Positions 1 through 11,672 of a stretch of DNA of 64,000 bases are shown here, piece by piece. Source of the DNA: Boswellia sacra (Eukaryota > Streptophyta > Magnoliopsida > Sapindales > Burseraceae); assembly GCA_013180625.2 (NCBI GenBank), contig SNVD02008080.1, positions 1-64,000 on the forward strand, in the 5' to 3' direction. The stretch's first letter is position 1. The number at the start of each line of letters is the position of its first letter. The notes beneath the pieces were generated by a model. It was not told the DNA's origin. It saw nothing but the letters and a program-made list of their open reading frames with translations, and did not search any database. The position numbers and the translations under genes were made by a program.

Positions 1-912
1 ACAAGAGACTCCTCTGGCTTATGCCTTACTCAGACTAAGTATCTCGCTTATCAATTGAACAAGTTCAACTTAGAAGCTGTCAAACCATGTATAACATCAA
101 CTAATACAGGAAAGTTTGTTTCAAATGTCAGTTCAGAGATATTCTTCAATGCATCATTCTATAGAAGTGTAATAGGAACAATATAATTCTAGCTCTTATG
201 AGGCCTGATATAACTTATATTGTCAAAACTTAGCCAATATATACAATCTCCAATATTGATTCCTTGGCAGGCAGTAAAAAGAGTGTTCAGATACCTAAAA
301 GGTATAATGCACTATGGATATCATATTAAACCAAATGATAATTCACTAAGCATAAACATTTTTTTAGATACAGATTAGGCATGCAATCCTGAGGACAGGA
401 AGTCTATTGGGGGCTATTGTGTATTCTTAGGAGATTCCTTAGTGTCATGGCAATCTAAAAAGCAACATGTTGTTGCAAGGTCAAGTACAGATTCTAAATA
501 TAAGGCTCTAGCTCAAGTGGCAATAGAAATAATTAATCTAGATCCAGTGCTTCAAGAACTTCAAGTTCACTTATCATATTGTCCAATAGCTTGGTGCGAC
601 AATATTAGTGCAAATGCACTTGCTGCAAATCCAGACCATGCAAGGAAGAAGCACATCGAAATTGACCTTTATTTCATCTGAGATAAGATGCTAGAGAAAT
701 TCTTGGAAGTTATATATGTTTTATTTCCTCTACACGAATTATATTGTTGTAAACTTATTGTTCTATTTAATAAAATATCCCCACATTTATTTCCCCAACA
801 CCTTCCTATGACCAAATTGTTGATTGCCTGACTAAGGCTCTTCCCTTTACACAATTTCAATATTTCAGGGACAAACTGGGGGTAGTACTACCACACTCGA
901 GTTTCAGGGGGA
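1..912 (+). pseudogene. Ty1/copia pol relic: end of reverse transcriptase and RNase H
   Basis: This is the 3' end of a copia polyprotein, cut by the left window edge. Readable pieces are the RT/RNase H linker (FRYLKG near 289-303), the RNase H core (DRKSIGGYCVFLGDSLVSW near 394-450) and the RNase H tail (SKKQHVVARSSTDSKYKALA, then a KKHIEID motif near 649-666). The coding sequence is broken: an in-frame TAG at 376-378 replaces the Trp usually found after the RNase H Asp-x-Asp motif, other stops lie at about 185-230, and the frame is lost after about 680. A purine-rich tract at 904-912 is followed by TGTAAAG, which fits a polypurine tract and the first bases of the 3' LTR. That LTR is interrupted at 925 by a gypsy-type solo LTR. 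The relic cannot make active protein. Confidence 0.85.
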
Positions 913-2909
913 TGTAAAGACAATTGTAATATTCTAACTTTATTAAATGAAAGGGTTACATTATTTACGTTATTTAAGTTATAGCAAGGACGTATATATG
1001 TCTATATATGTAAATTTACTTATTTTATATTAGGATTACATGTGTACCTATTTCATGTTACACTTGTATCTATTTCCAATCAGGCCTAGGGTAGAAGTCA
1101 GGCTATTGTATATAAATAAGTTTTAGTCAATATTTCTGTACGCGTAATATCATTTGTGTTGCGTTCGACTAGGGTTTTAAACATTACAGCTTTAGTGTTC
1201 CAAGTGTAGGCGGTTGTGAAGGTACGTAGTTCGATTTGTGTAGCATACTCAAGCTACGGTAATGATTTCGTTAGATTTCGTTAGATTGAATTAATGATTA
1301 GAGAAAATATTTCTAAGTTAGATTTTATTTTTATTGTGTATTCAAGGATTTTTTACGTTAAAGTGAAGAATAGGTGATACAACTCCCCTTGGTTCACTTT
1401 GATAAAAGGTAAGAGTTTCGCTATAACTCTGTTTATTTATATTTTGAGATATTAGCCATGAGTTTAGAGTTTGTTTTACGTTAGAAAGTAGGTTCTATAT
1501 ACGTTGAAACACATTACGTTGGAGTGATTAATTGTTATTTACACTGCGATATTGACTAATATACTGTAAATAGGGATTTAATTAGAAGAATCTATATAGA
1601 TGCTGATTCCACGAATTTTAATCTACGATAATTTTACATATTTAAATTTAATATTTTTATTAAGATTTTAAGACACAAAACTAAATATTATAAATTTTTT
1701 TATGTTAAAATCGTCTATAAAACTATTTCAGAAAGATTTTTTAAACTGGTTTTACATGCTGAAACACTGAATTGTCTAAAAGCCATACTCAAATTCATGA
1801 ATTTTGTTTCTTGCCAATTGATCTCAAAAATTGTGAAATTTTTTATGCTGGTTCATTTACTTGTTTACAATGATTCTACAAAGTTTTGTAATTTTATACC
1901 TAGGATTTAATTCTATAAAAAATTTTGAAATGAATTGACTCACTAATTTGTACAGTTTAACAGTTTTCTAGTATCTGAAAAATTAATTTAATTAAAATAT
2001 ATTTTTCCAACAAAAGACTACAAAAAAATTCTTGGGACGTCTTATCCATGTCTAGTATATATTTGTAAATTTTTAGAGTCATTGGTATAAGGAATTTAGA
2101 GATAAAATTTATAAAGTCATTACTGTTTAGATTTGACCAGGCATCAATCGTTATAACAGATTTAAAGTTGAATTTAACGATATTATTGGTTTGATAATTT
2201 TCTAGGATTTTTTGATCATCTAAACACATAGAAGTGGAGTTCTTTGATCTAGATTGGAGATAAGTAATACTTATATTAGTGTGCTTTATTTCGACAAGTA
2301 TAGAAATAATTATGATTCGGAAATGAAAGATTTTACTTATTCTTTTAGAAATTGAAAACTATGTTACATAATTATATGTTCAGACATCAAATTACATTTT
2401 CAAATTTCTTTACATTAAATTTTTAATAAAATAAATATTTATTAAGAATTGCTTTTATAATTAAAACTGTTGACAAATTTACAAACCATTTTATCTCTAA
2501 TTATCTCTAAATACGAAATGTTTTACTCAAATCTTTTTCAAAGATTTCTTATAATTTATTTATCTTAAATTTTAATGTTTTTGATTTGATTTACTTATAA
2601 TATGAATTTTACATCCACAATTACCATTATTTTAGGACTTATGTTATACTTGAATGTATTATGATTTATGAGAATTTTGGAACGAGCTTGATGTTATAAA
2701 TTATGAATTTCTAGCTCATTGTCCATGACACCCAATATGTTATGCTATGTTATGATATGATATGATTCCAGTTAGATATATGTTTTATTGTGCACGAATA
2801 TGATATGATATGTATGATCGTGATTCGATCCTCTGATATGATATAGCTGCGTGACATGAGCTTCTATGAAATTGTTATATATATATTTGTTTTGAAGGAT
2901 CACTTTAAT

Positions 2910-5477
2910 TGTAATATCCTATTTTTTTTGTAATGTATATTATAACATGTGTTATAGTTACATGTGTAATATATGTATTAATGTGTTATGTGTTGGATTT
3001 GTAATGTGATAGATGAGAGATGATGGGCTTAGTGGAAAGGAGGAAAGTAAGGAAGCACTAAATGGAAATTGTGCTTTATGATTTTAATAAATAGGAAGAA
3101 TTCTAGAATTTCTTCCATCCTTGCTCTCTAAACACACGTTCCAGCCCTTCACTCTCTCTAAACTCCACACACACACACATATAACTTCAACAAGAATTCA
3201 AGCAAGCAAGTGGTAAGAACTCTTCTCTCCTTTAGAATTCTTGTGCTATTGTGTATGTATTTGCAAGAATTCTTTTGGGTTGTGACGTGAGTATGTGAAT
3301 TGTTGTTTGTGCTGCTGGAAATTTGTGTGGAAACATGAATTTGAATGAGTTTTGAGTGCATCTAAGCAAGAGGATGAAGATATAAGCTAGAATTGAGAGT
3401 TTAGTTTAAATCCTGGACATTTTGTTACACTGAGCAGTGCATGTTCCGAAAATTACCAAAAATCAGTGGGACATTTTCTTGTTCTAAAATTTTTATGGAT
3501 GAAAACAGACATGTCCAGGAGTGTATAGCAATTGGATTTACTCAAAAATTCGAAGTAGGTGATTTGTAGTGAATTTTTGAATTTCTGGTATGGTATTGCA
3601 CATTCCCCTGTCTTAGAACAGAGTAAGGGAAGACGATTTTAATTGAAGGTCCAAATCTTCATAGAATTATCTGATTTTTGGTATGCTAGTCCTTTTATGT
3701 GTCATATATGAGACTGTAAATTTTCACTGAGATTGAGTGTCTGTGTGAATTTTTATAGATTTTTAAATTTGTCTTGTTAAAACTGGAATTTTTAGTTTCC
3801 AAAACAGGGCAGTTAGAAATAAATGGATTTGAATGGGTTAAACATCTTGAAAAGCCCTGATTTTTGGTATGGAGGTATATATATATGTTATATACCAGCC
3901 TGTAAATTTTTGTAGCCATTTGAATAGGACTGAAATTCCAACAAATTTTTAAGTTGATAGTGCTCAGTGAAGTCAATGCAGTGACAGGATGGTTAAGATA
4001 ATGAATTTGATTATTTTGAGTGACCTAATGACCCCAATTTGCTCTAAAAATTTTAATGAGACATGAGGTATGTGTCTAAAAGATGTCTACCAAATTGTGT
4101 GAATTTTGAAAGTAGACAAGTGTTGTTGTAAATTGTTTGTCAAAGTAAGTATAGAAATAGAGCCAAAAAGGGGAAATGTTTTACAATTGTATGGTGACCT
4201 AAAAAGAGATTTTTGTTTTATTTTTAGGTCAATCAAAAGCATTGAAAAGTAGCCATACAAGGTAAGTAAGCTAACTAATCTCAGGTCACAATAAATTGTG
4301 TACTGTATGTATGAAATTTTGTGGATTATAATACTATTAAATGCTAGCAATTTGATGCTTGAATGTGAAATATTGTGACTGTTTTAGAAGCCTGATAAAG
4401 AGCTTCCTTTATGTGACTGATTGTGAATGATGAAACGTGATTGGCATGCCAAGACCTAGGAAGTTTAGCTCTCATAGCTTGAGGAGAGGTCTGGACCATG
4501 TGTTTCTCTAAACGAGATTTGGTAGCATGGGCCCGGTATCACCCGGATTGTCAGACTAGCCTCGAGCTATTTCAAGTGTAGGCATATAAATGTATTTGTA
4601 CTGTTCTGTACTGTTCCATGGCTTGAGGGGAGGTCTGGACCATGTGTTTCTCTAAATGAGACTCGGTAGCATGGGCCCGGTATCACCCGGATTGTCAGAC
4701 TAGCCTTGAGCCTTCCGTACTCCCATGGCTAGAGGGGAGGTCTGGACCATGTGTTTCTCTAGATGAGATTCGATAGCATGGGCCCGGTATCACCCGGATT
4801 GTCAGACTAGCCTTGAGCTATTATATGGGAACTGACTGTGAAATGAAAAAGTCCTACCTTGATTAGAGAGTCTTTTCCCCTAGGTGACTGTAACTGATAC
4901 TGTGGAAGCTTCCTCAATATGTGATTGTGATTATGCACGAAAAAGCAATGAGTAGAGAAATGTGAACTCACTTATGTAAGGTTGAATCGACCTATAGAGG
5001 TTTAGAAAGAAAATTTGCATGGGAGCGCAAGTGTAACCGAAGTGAACTCGAAGGATTTCTTCTTTAACAATTTAGATAATGCTTGTGTAGTTACAAATGG
5101 ATAGTTTCATACTGTGTATCGAATTCTATTGTTATTGTTTATTGCTGTATATTCACTTAGCTTACTTACTGAGTTTTTACTCATGAAAGTTGTTGTGTGC
5201 CTCAGGTGATCAATAGATTGAGCTAGAGATGGAGGACTTTTGGCATTGCTGACAGAGTTTCCTTGGCAACCATAGACCACTGCTCTATATTTGCATAGCC
5301 ATACTGTAGAACTTCTTTTGATTTTTGAATGTACATAAATGCAGTAGAATGAGGTGGTTGTCATTAGGAACTCTATTTGGAGTTATACTTATATTAATCC
5401 TTCAAAGAAATATTAGAGTTCATATTTAAATGACTGTATAAATGCTATATTTTGTATGTCGAGTATGGGTTGTGACA
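2910..5477 (+). mobile_element. Gypsy-type solo LTR (inner), inserted in the outer LTR
   Basis: This 2568-bp segment begins TGTAATATCC and ends GGGTTGTGACA. A perfect 5-bp TSD, TTAAT, flanks it at 2905-2909 and 5478-5482. It has no coding capacity. An AT-rich TATA-like stretch near 3083-3093 is followed by a pyrimidine-rich leader (CTCTCTAAAC near 3126), as expected around an LTR transcription start. Near the 3' end it has the motif TTACTTACTGAGTTTTTACTCA (5162-5183), split here into TTACTTACTGAG and TTTTTACTCA. The outer LTR has a similar motif (TTACTTATTGAGTT, 5595-5608), so the two LTRs are probably related gypsy lineages. Three 96-bp repeats lie inside at 4473-4819. Confidence 0.82.
4473..4819 (+). 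repeat. Three 96-bp direct repeats inside the inner solo LTR
   Basis: Three copies of equal length lie at 4473-4568, 4617-4712 and 4724-4819, with spacers of 48 and 11 bp. Each starts CATRGCTWGAGG, carries the shared core GGTCTGGACCATGTGTTTCTCT, given here as two parts (GGTCTGGACC, ATGTGTTTCTCT), and ends with CACCCGGATTG followed by TCAGACTAGCCTYGAGC. They differ at only a few positions. The unit is far more GC-rich than the surrounding LTR. Tandem repeats of this kind are common in long plant gypsy LTRs, and a role in LTR promoter activity is possible but unproven. Confidence 0.9.
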
Positions 5478-5915
5478 TTAATAGGCTATGATGAGTTAAA
5501 TTATGTTATAATTAAGTTTTATGAAATCACTATGATGTTATGAAAACAATTGTTAATTATTTCTATGGTTCTATTTGCATACTAATGTACGTGTTACTTA
5601 TTGAGTTGACGACTTACCCCTCATCCCTAATATTTTTTGCAAATTATGTCTCTTAGATATAAGACTTGTTGGATTGAATGGTTAGAGCAGCTTTTGGAGA
5701 TTTTTGCTTATAGCTTGAATAAGAATGTTGCTACATTGTATTTTTTTAGAACTCGAATTATTCTATTAGTTCTTGGTTTGTAATAATGGGATCATTTTAT
5801 CCCTAAATATTAAGAACTTATTTGAATAATTTGTAGTTTGATAATTTAAGTAATAGAGTTAGTTGCATTCTGATTTTGGTATATGTATATCATGTGTCAC
5901 ATTCGGGGTGTTACA

Positions 5916-6653
5916 ACAATACGCTGAATATAAAGCCATAGGCTACCATGTCACTATCATATTGTTGTTTTCTTGTCCATATTATCACAACCAGCTCTTA
6001 AACTATATTGTCTTATAATTCATTATAATTAAGATTCTTTCTATTTTTTTTTCTTTTTCATTCTAGAAGCAGACAGATTAGTTATACAGCTGCTGTGATT
6101 TTATAGGTTGTAACAATGCTATATATTGAAAAAGGAAACCTAATTCACCTTTGAGCTGTGAAATTGTTTCTAATGATTATCTTTGAAATCTCAACTGTAC
6201 TCAATACTCTTCGTATGAACATATGAATTTATTATAATTGTATTTCATTGTTTCTTTCATTTGTTAGTCTCTTTTACACACAAACTATTCAAAATTTGCT
6301 TGTATTTTGCAAATTTGAATGGACCTCCATCTGTGTTACTATTATATTTTTTCTAATATTTCTTTTTATCTTTTGTTGAGATATAAGGTTTCTTTTTTAA
6401 TATTTTTACTATTTCAGATTAACAATCTACGTATTTTTTTAAGAACTATTATATGTTTTAAGTTTATTTCAATTGTTAATTTTTATGAGTAGCTATTGTG
6501 TTTTATTACAACGGACAAGGAGGGAGGATAAGAACTGAAATTTAAGGAAATTAACTTCTTCGTTATCGAGAGCTTTGTTTATTTAAGATATTAAATAAAA
6601 GAAATGAATCTTTTGATACAAATTTTTAATAATTAACACGCGCGTGCGCGTAT

Positions 6654-6724
<71 letters not shown>

Positions 6725-7090
6725 ACTGATAACTATTGATTTAGACTGTTTTACATAATATATTGATCTTTATTACTTATATAATTTACGCCATTAGATT
6801 ACACCCTAGTATAACCTTTCATTAATATACTTTTTTTATATTATACGTGTTCAACCTTACAATAAAATATCGTTTTTTATTTATCATTAGAATGTGTTAC
6901 TGTGATCCATTAAATTAGTAACTGAATACCTCGACAAGGATGTCACATACATGCACGGCTCCCTTAGATTTCCACGTCAAAGGCAAAGCAAGTTAATTCT
7001 GGAAGCAACACAACACAACACAACACAACACAAAAGTTGACTTTTCAAACAAATCTGTGTTAAGATTAAATTGTTTGAACTTCAGTTCCA
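5916..7090. other. AT-rich intergenic DNA with a possible copia LTR remainder
   Basis: The stretch opens with the right TSD copy, ACAAT. Sequence from 5921 may be the rest of the copia LTR whose first bases are at 913-924; GTTGTAACA ending at 6115 is one candidate for its end, but I cannot confirm it. From there to the permease promoter the DNA is AT-rich and has no coding signal. It holds the long alternating purine-pyrimidine tract at 6636-6721 and the CAACA repeat near 7005-7033. Confidence 0.5.
6636..6721. repeat. Compound (CG/TG)-(CA)n-(TA)n microsatellite, 86 bp of strict purine-pyrimidine alternation
   Basis: A short ACACGCGCGTGCGCG block runs into a (CA)n tract of about 12 units and then a (TA)n tract of about 23 units. 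Purines and pyrimidines alternate without a break across all 86 bases. Such tracts favour Z-DNA at the CG/CA end and cruciform or melted DNA at the TA end under supercoiling. It lies about 480 bp upstream of the permease start codon. Its length is likely to vary between alleles. Confidence 0.95.
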
Positions 7091-7149
7091 CCTATAAAAA
7101 TGTAAGCTTATTTCAACCGAAAAGGTTCTTCTTCTTCTTCTTCTTCTTC
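7005..7149 (+). repeat. (CAACA)n pentanucleotide repeat and a 5' UTR (CTT)n repeat
   Basis: About six units of CAACA lie at 7005-7033, just upstream of the permease TATA box. A (CTT)n run at about 7124-7149 lies between the TATA box and the ATG, so it should be transcribed in the 5' UTR. CTT-rich 5' leaders are common in plant genes. Confidence 0.85.
7092..7098 (+). promoter_or_regulatory. TATA box of the amino acid permease gene
   Basis: CTATAAAAA at 7092-7100 lies about 108 bp upstream of the start codon at 7200. That spacing predicts transcription starting near 7122-7130, at the head of the CTT-rich leader. Confidence 0.6.
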
Positions 7150-7199
7150 ACAAACCAAGACCCTTCTTGAAGGCTAGGCTAGACTTAGCTTAATTAGCT

Positions 7200-10174
7200 A
7201 TGGGAATGGCATCTGGTAGTGTTGATGAGGCCCCATTGTTACTTGCACCATCTGCAGAGCAGTCTCCTCTCAAGAGAACTGGTTTGTTTTTTCTTTCCTT
7301 AATTTTGTTGATGATGATGTGATCAGAGAGGCTCTAAGGAATTAGGATTAAACATGATAGATACATGTTCTGACATTGAAGTGATTGAATTGTGAAGGAA
7401 ATGTATGGACTGCGGTGGCACATATAATAACAGGGGTGATAGGCTCAGGAGTGTTGTCTCTAGCATGGAGCATGGCTCAGCTTGGTTGGATTGCTGGCCC
7501 TTTGGCTATGCTTTTCTTTGCAGGAATCACACTCCTTTCCACATTTCTTCTCTGTGATAGCTACAGAACACCTGATCCTGAATATGGACCCGGCAGGAAC
7601 ACCTCCTACCTTGAAGCTGTTCGCAAGAGCTTAGGTAACATACAGCATACATACTTGTAATTAATTAATTACTATCATCAATTCTCCTATTTCCAGGTTA
7701 GAAATTTAACTTAGTGTCCACAGTCTTGCATAATCCTAAATGCAGAACAAAGTTTGGTTTCTTTCTCCATTAACATAAGAAAGTTACATTACATCATGCA
7801 AAAGATAGAGAAAGGAGCTGTCCAATCCTTGACGATTCTTTTCAGATTCAGATGATGAGCTGTAATTTGACCCACCTTAGAAAAATCATTGCTAACATAA
7901 AGAAATATAGATGCATGTTGCCAATATTGTACAACGAGTTCATATAATAGGTCGTGGTTGAATTTAGCTGAATGAGAATGGTGGATAGGAAGGTTAGGTA
8001 TAACAAAATCCAAAAGCCCTCACTCTGCTTGTCTGCCTGCCTACCTATCATAAAACAAAATCCCTACAAAAGAAATTTGGTAATTAATTGGTACTCAAAG
8101 AGGCAGAGGGTATTGATTTCATTCAGAGTTTAGACGTGTAAGGATGTTCATAAATATATAATTTAATAGGAGAAAAATAATGCAAGATTCCGAGTCAAAC
8201 ATGTATTTATCAAACTGAGGAAACATAATAAAACAACCCAATTGTGAGACAGAGGGGACTAGTCTACCACAAATTTGATTGTGTCACGGCTTCTACAATG
8301 CCATCTAAAAAGATATCCAACTAATATTCAATTTTGTACTTTCAATGGTCACCCAAAAGGTCAAAGATTAATTTTCAACATTCATCATAGAATGAATAAT
8401 ATATCAGTTTTATTTTCCCAAAACATAATAATAATAACAGTAGTAGTAGTAGTAATAATAATAGGAAAAAAAAATGCCCACTTCCCGGACACCATCCTAG
8501 GAAGTTTTAGAGTTTAGAATAAAAATGCTTGACACAAAGTTCATGTTGATTACCATGTTCATGTTGATTACCATATGCTTGATGATTTTAGCACAATGGA
8601 TTTTCAGGAGAGAAGAGGGGCTGGGTATGTGGCCTTTTTGTACAAGTAAGTTTGTATGGCACAGGAATTGCCTATACCGTGACATCTGCAATCAGCATGA
8701 GGTATGTTTCTGAATTGTCATGTTTTAATTGTATACTTCTTTTTTCCATTTTCTGTAGTTAATGTTAATCCTGTTATTTATTTGATTTTTTTTTATGGAT
8801 GCAGAGCAATTCAGAGATCAAATTGTTTCCATAGAGAAGGGCATGAGGCTGCATGTGAATATTCAGATACTTATTATATGTTAATCTTTGGATTTCTTCA
8901 AATCATACTATCTCAAACACCAGATTTCCATAACATGCAATGGATATCAATTGTTGCCGCCATCATGTCCTTTACCTATTCTTCTATTGGATTTGGTCTC
9001 GGTCTCGCTAAAGTAATAGGTATTGCAGTGAAAATGCTAAAACTAACACTCTCCTAAGTTAAAGGGCAAAAAGTAGGTTGAGTTAATTTGCTTTTTCATT
9101 ACTTGTTACAGAAAATGGATATGCTAAGGGTACCATTGGAGGAGTATCAACTTCTTCTGCAATTGACAAAATGTGGTTGGTATCTCAAGGACTTGGAGAC
9201 ATTGCATTTGCCTATCCATATTCACTAATACTTATTGAGATTCAGGTGCAGTCTTTATCATGATGGTTGCTAGTTAGGCAATATTTTGATGTATACATAT
9301 TAAATAAAGTAAACTAGGAATTCAGGAAGCTGACATGAGTTATCAACTTGTGAAACATAAAGGACACTTTGAAGTCACCTCCACCCGAAAACCAGACTAT
9401 GAAGAAGGCCTCAACAATAGCAATTAGTGTGACAACTGTTTTCTATCTGTGTTGTGGAGGCTTTGGATACGCTGCATTTGGGGAGGACACCCCAGGGAAC
9501 CTTCTAACAGGCTTTGGATTCTATGAACCATACTGGCTTATTGACTTTGCTAATGCCTGCATTGTGCTTCATCTAGCAGGAGGCTATCAGGTACTACATA
9601 CAATCAATTGATTCTTGTATGTTTAGTCTCTCAAATTCCGTCAATGTTTCTGATTAAAAGCAATGGAGCTTTACATTGCCACTAACAAGAACGATAATAC
9701 CCAAATTGTAAATAATTATGCAAGTAGAAACCGAGTTTCTTGACTTTCTTTCCGCTCTCTTTGTGTTGGCAGATTTTCAGTCAGCCACTATTTGCAAATG
9801 TTGAGAGATGGCTATCTGATAAGTTTCCAAACAGTGGATTCATAAACAACAATTTCACCTTGAAATTGCCATTGATGCCAGCTTTTAGATTGAACCTTCT
9901 CAGGCTGTGTTTCCGAACTGTTTATGTTGCGTCTACAACAGCAATTGCAATGATCTTCCCTTACTTCAACCAGGTTATAGGATTGTTAGGAGCCCTCAAT
10001 TTTTGGCCCTTATCTATATATTTTCCTGTGGAGATGTACTTGAAGCAGAGGAATATTGAAGCTTGGTCAGGAACGTGGATGATGCTTAGAATTTTTAGCG
10101 TTTTTTGCTTCTGTGTCACATTTTTCGCCTTGATCGGATCAATAGAAGGACTTATAACTGCAAAATTGAGCTAA
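7200..10174 (+). CDS. AAP-family amino acid permease (AAP7-like), seven exons
   Basis: This is a proton-coupled amino acid importer of the plasma membrane, AAAP/AAP family. Exons joined by GT-AG sites are 7200-7281, 7398-7634, 8608-8701, 8805-9019, 9112-9245, 9363-9590 and 9773-10174. They sum to 1392 nt, or 463 residues, within the usual AAP range of about 460-490. The ATG at 7200 is the first in-frame one. It opens a short polar N-terminus that runs into the hallmark RTGNVWTAVAHIITGVIGSG, followed by LGWIAGP, RSNCFHREGH, AFAYPYSLILIEIQDTLKSP, KKASTIAISVTTVFYLCCGG, GYAAFGEDTPGNLLTGFGFY and FPVEMYLKQ. About ten membrane helices are apparent. The arrangement resembles the AAP7 subgroup, but the exact orthologue is uncertain. 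No frameshift or premature stop is seen, so the gene looks functional. Confidence 0.93.
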
Positions 10175-11672
10175 GGCATGCACATTAACCATTGATAATG
10201 ATTCGAGAGATAGTACAGCTGAAGCTTCCATGACGATGATCAGAATTCAGAAGCAGAAAAGTTCGCTAGTTATAATTTTGGAAGCACATTCTTGTATACA
10301 TGATATAGGCATCTCTAAATTTTAATGAAGAAGCTAGCATTAATATGATATCAAAGTTATGTATTACATGCTTTGTCATCCTTTCATTATATATGATTGA
10401 TGATTCCTTTGCATTGGCAGCCTTGAGATATTTTCTAGCCACTCATCAATGAAATAAACAGAATATCTGAAGAGAAACCCAAATTGACAAATACAGAAGT
10501 GATACATGTGGCAGTCTGGGTTCGCAAACATTTTTTATCAGAAACAACAAAAGAATTTAGTGATGATGAAATATACAACTAACCACGTGGACAAGAGGTC
10601 CACCGCAAAACAAAAGAAGCAAACAGAATCGACAAGGAAAATCGAAGAACAACAGCTTCCGAATCCTTTTGTGTAAAGAGAAAAGAATTCCTTTTGAACT
10701 CTTTTGCAACTGAAACTGACAAAGAAGCAATCACATGAATTCTCTCCCATAACCTATTAACATTCTTCACCCTCAAAAGATTTATTTTTGAACTTCATAC
10801 AATTATCCTTTAACCAAAATGTATCTATTTAGCTAAGAGAATCTGACAACAGATCTGTGAGGATGGACACCTTTATTATGTCCATTTAGGTTGATGGACT
10901 TGAGCTGTTACGACATATACAAACAGTAATTTGGAGAGCAGAAATGACAGCTTCCATTTTAAGTATGCTAACAATGTACTGTTAGTATCCCCAAGTCTTG
11001 AAGTGTTCAATCAGAGGTGGAATAGAATGTTATTAGGCTCTCTTTTTTTTTTTAGCCAAAATACTGTGAAAAATTGTTTAATGGAGTAAACATAGAACAG
11101 AAATCTTTAGTTCCAAAGAACCTACTGGCAAATTTCAGTCATGGATATCATACAGCACGTGGCCAAAATCTTGAATGTACACCAAACTCGTCTCAGAGGA
11201 GGAATGAACTGCATGTTTTCAAAAATTAATACCATTAAACAATCACAATCGGAGTAACCACAAAGTATAAAGCATCAACATTCAGAAACAGGTTAGGTAC
11301 AATTTGCTGTTAAAAAGAAAGCATTTTGGAAAGAGATTAGAAAAGACAGATTTGACAGGATTCTACTGTGTGTATCCAACACCTTTAGAAAATAATAAAT
11401 TTCAGATGTAAGGTCTTAAACTTGATCTAATCAAACTAAAATGGAACACCACATGTGTACTTGTTACCTGATTCTCGGATCTTCTTAATAGTTCAATTAA
11501 TCCGCATTGATGAGAAGATCAAATTATACATTATCAACAACCTGTCCAAGTTAAAACAAACCACAACAAACAAAACAAAAAAAAAAAATCAGTGACGGTT
11601 TTAGTTTAAGGCAAAAGAACCAATTACAGAGACTAATATATAGAAAAGTAAAAATTGCAGAACTGGAAAAAC
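10175..11672. other. Intergenic DNA between convergent permease and NB-LRR pseudogene
   Basis: The left part should be the permease 3' UTR. The right part may include 3' UTR sequence of the minus-strand NB-LRR gene, whose last recognisable coding bases end at a GT donor beside 11672. Short open frames at 10538-10776 have no recognisable domain. I see nothing else. Confidence 0.5.

Larger units (their letters stand above)
925..5915 (+). mobile_element. Gypsy-type solo LTR (outer), split by a second solo LTR
   Basis: The element starts TGTAATATTC at 925 and ends GGGGTGTTACA at 5915, so its tips form the inverted repeat TGTAA/TTACA. A perfect 5-bp target site duplication, ACAAT, flanks it at 920-924 and 5916-5920. 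Without the nested insertion (2910-5477 plus one TSD copy) it is about 2418 bp. A TATAAATA at 1111-1118 gives plus orientation, with U3 on the left. It contains no gag or pol, so it is a solo LTR left by unequal recombination. The length, the TGTAATAT start and the 5-bp TSD are typical of chromovirus-like gypsy LTRs; the exact clade is inference. It inserted into the start of the copia 3' LTR, which probably resumes at 5921. Confidence 0.8.

Noticed and set aside
913..1188. A 276-bp copia 3' LTR with TGTAA/TTACA ends
   Set aside because: The apparent inverted ends fit, but the perfect ACAAT duplication at 920-924 and 5916-5920 and the TGTAATATTC start at 925 show that a gypsy-type solo LTR begins there. 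The TTACA at 1184-1188 is internal to it.
2910..5915. One 3-kb solo LTR from 2910 to 5915
   Set aside because: The flanks TTAAT and ACAAT do not match. Ending at 5477 gives a perfect TTAAT duplication, and 5915 instead pairs with 925.
10538..10776. Two overlapping minus-strand open frames near the permease 3' region
   Set aside because: They have no recognisable domain, low complexity and no splice or promoter context. They probably lie in UTR sequence.
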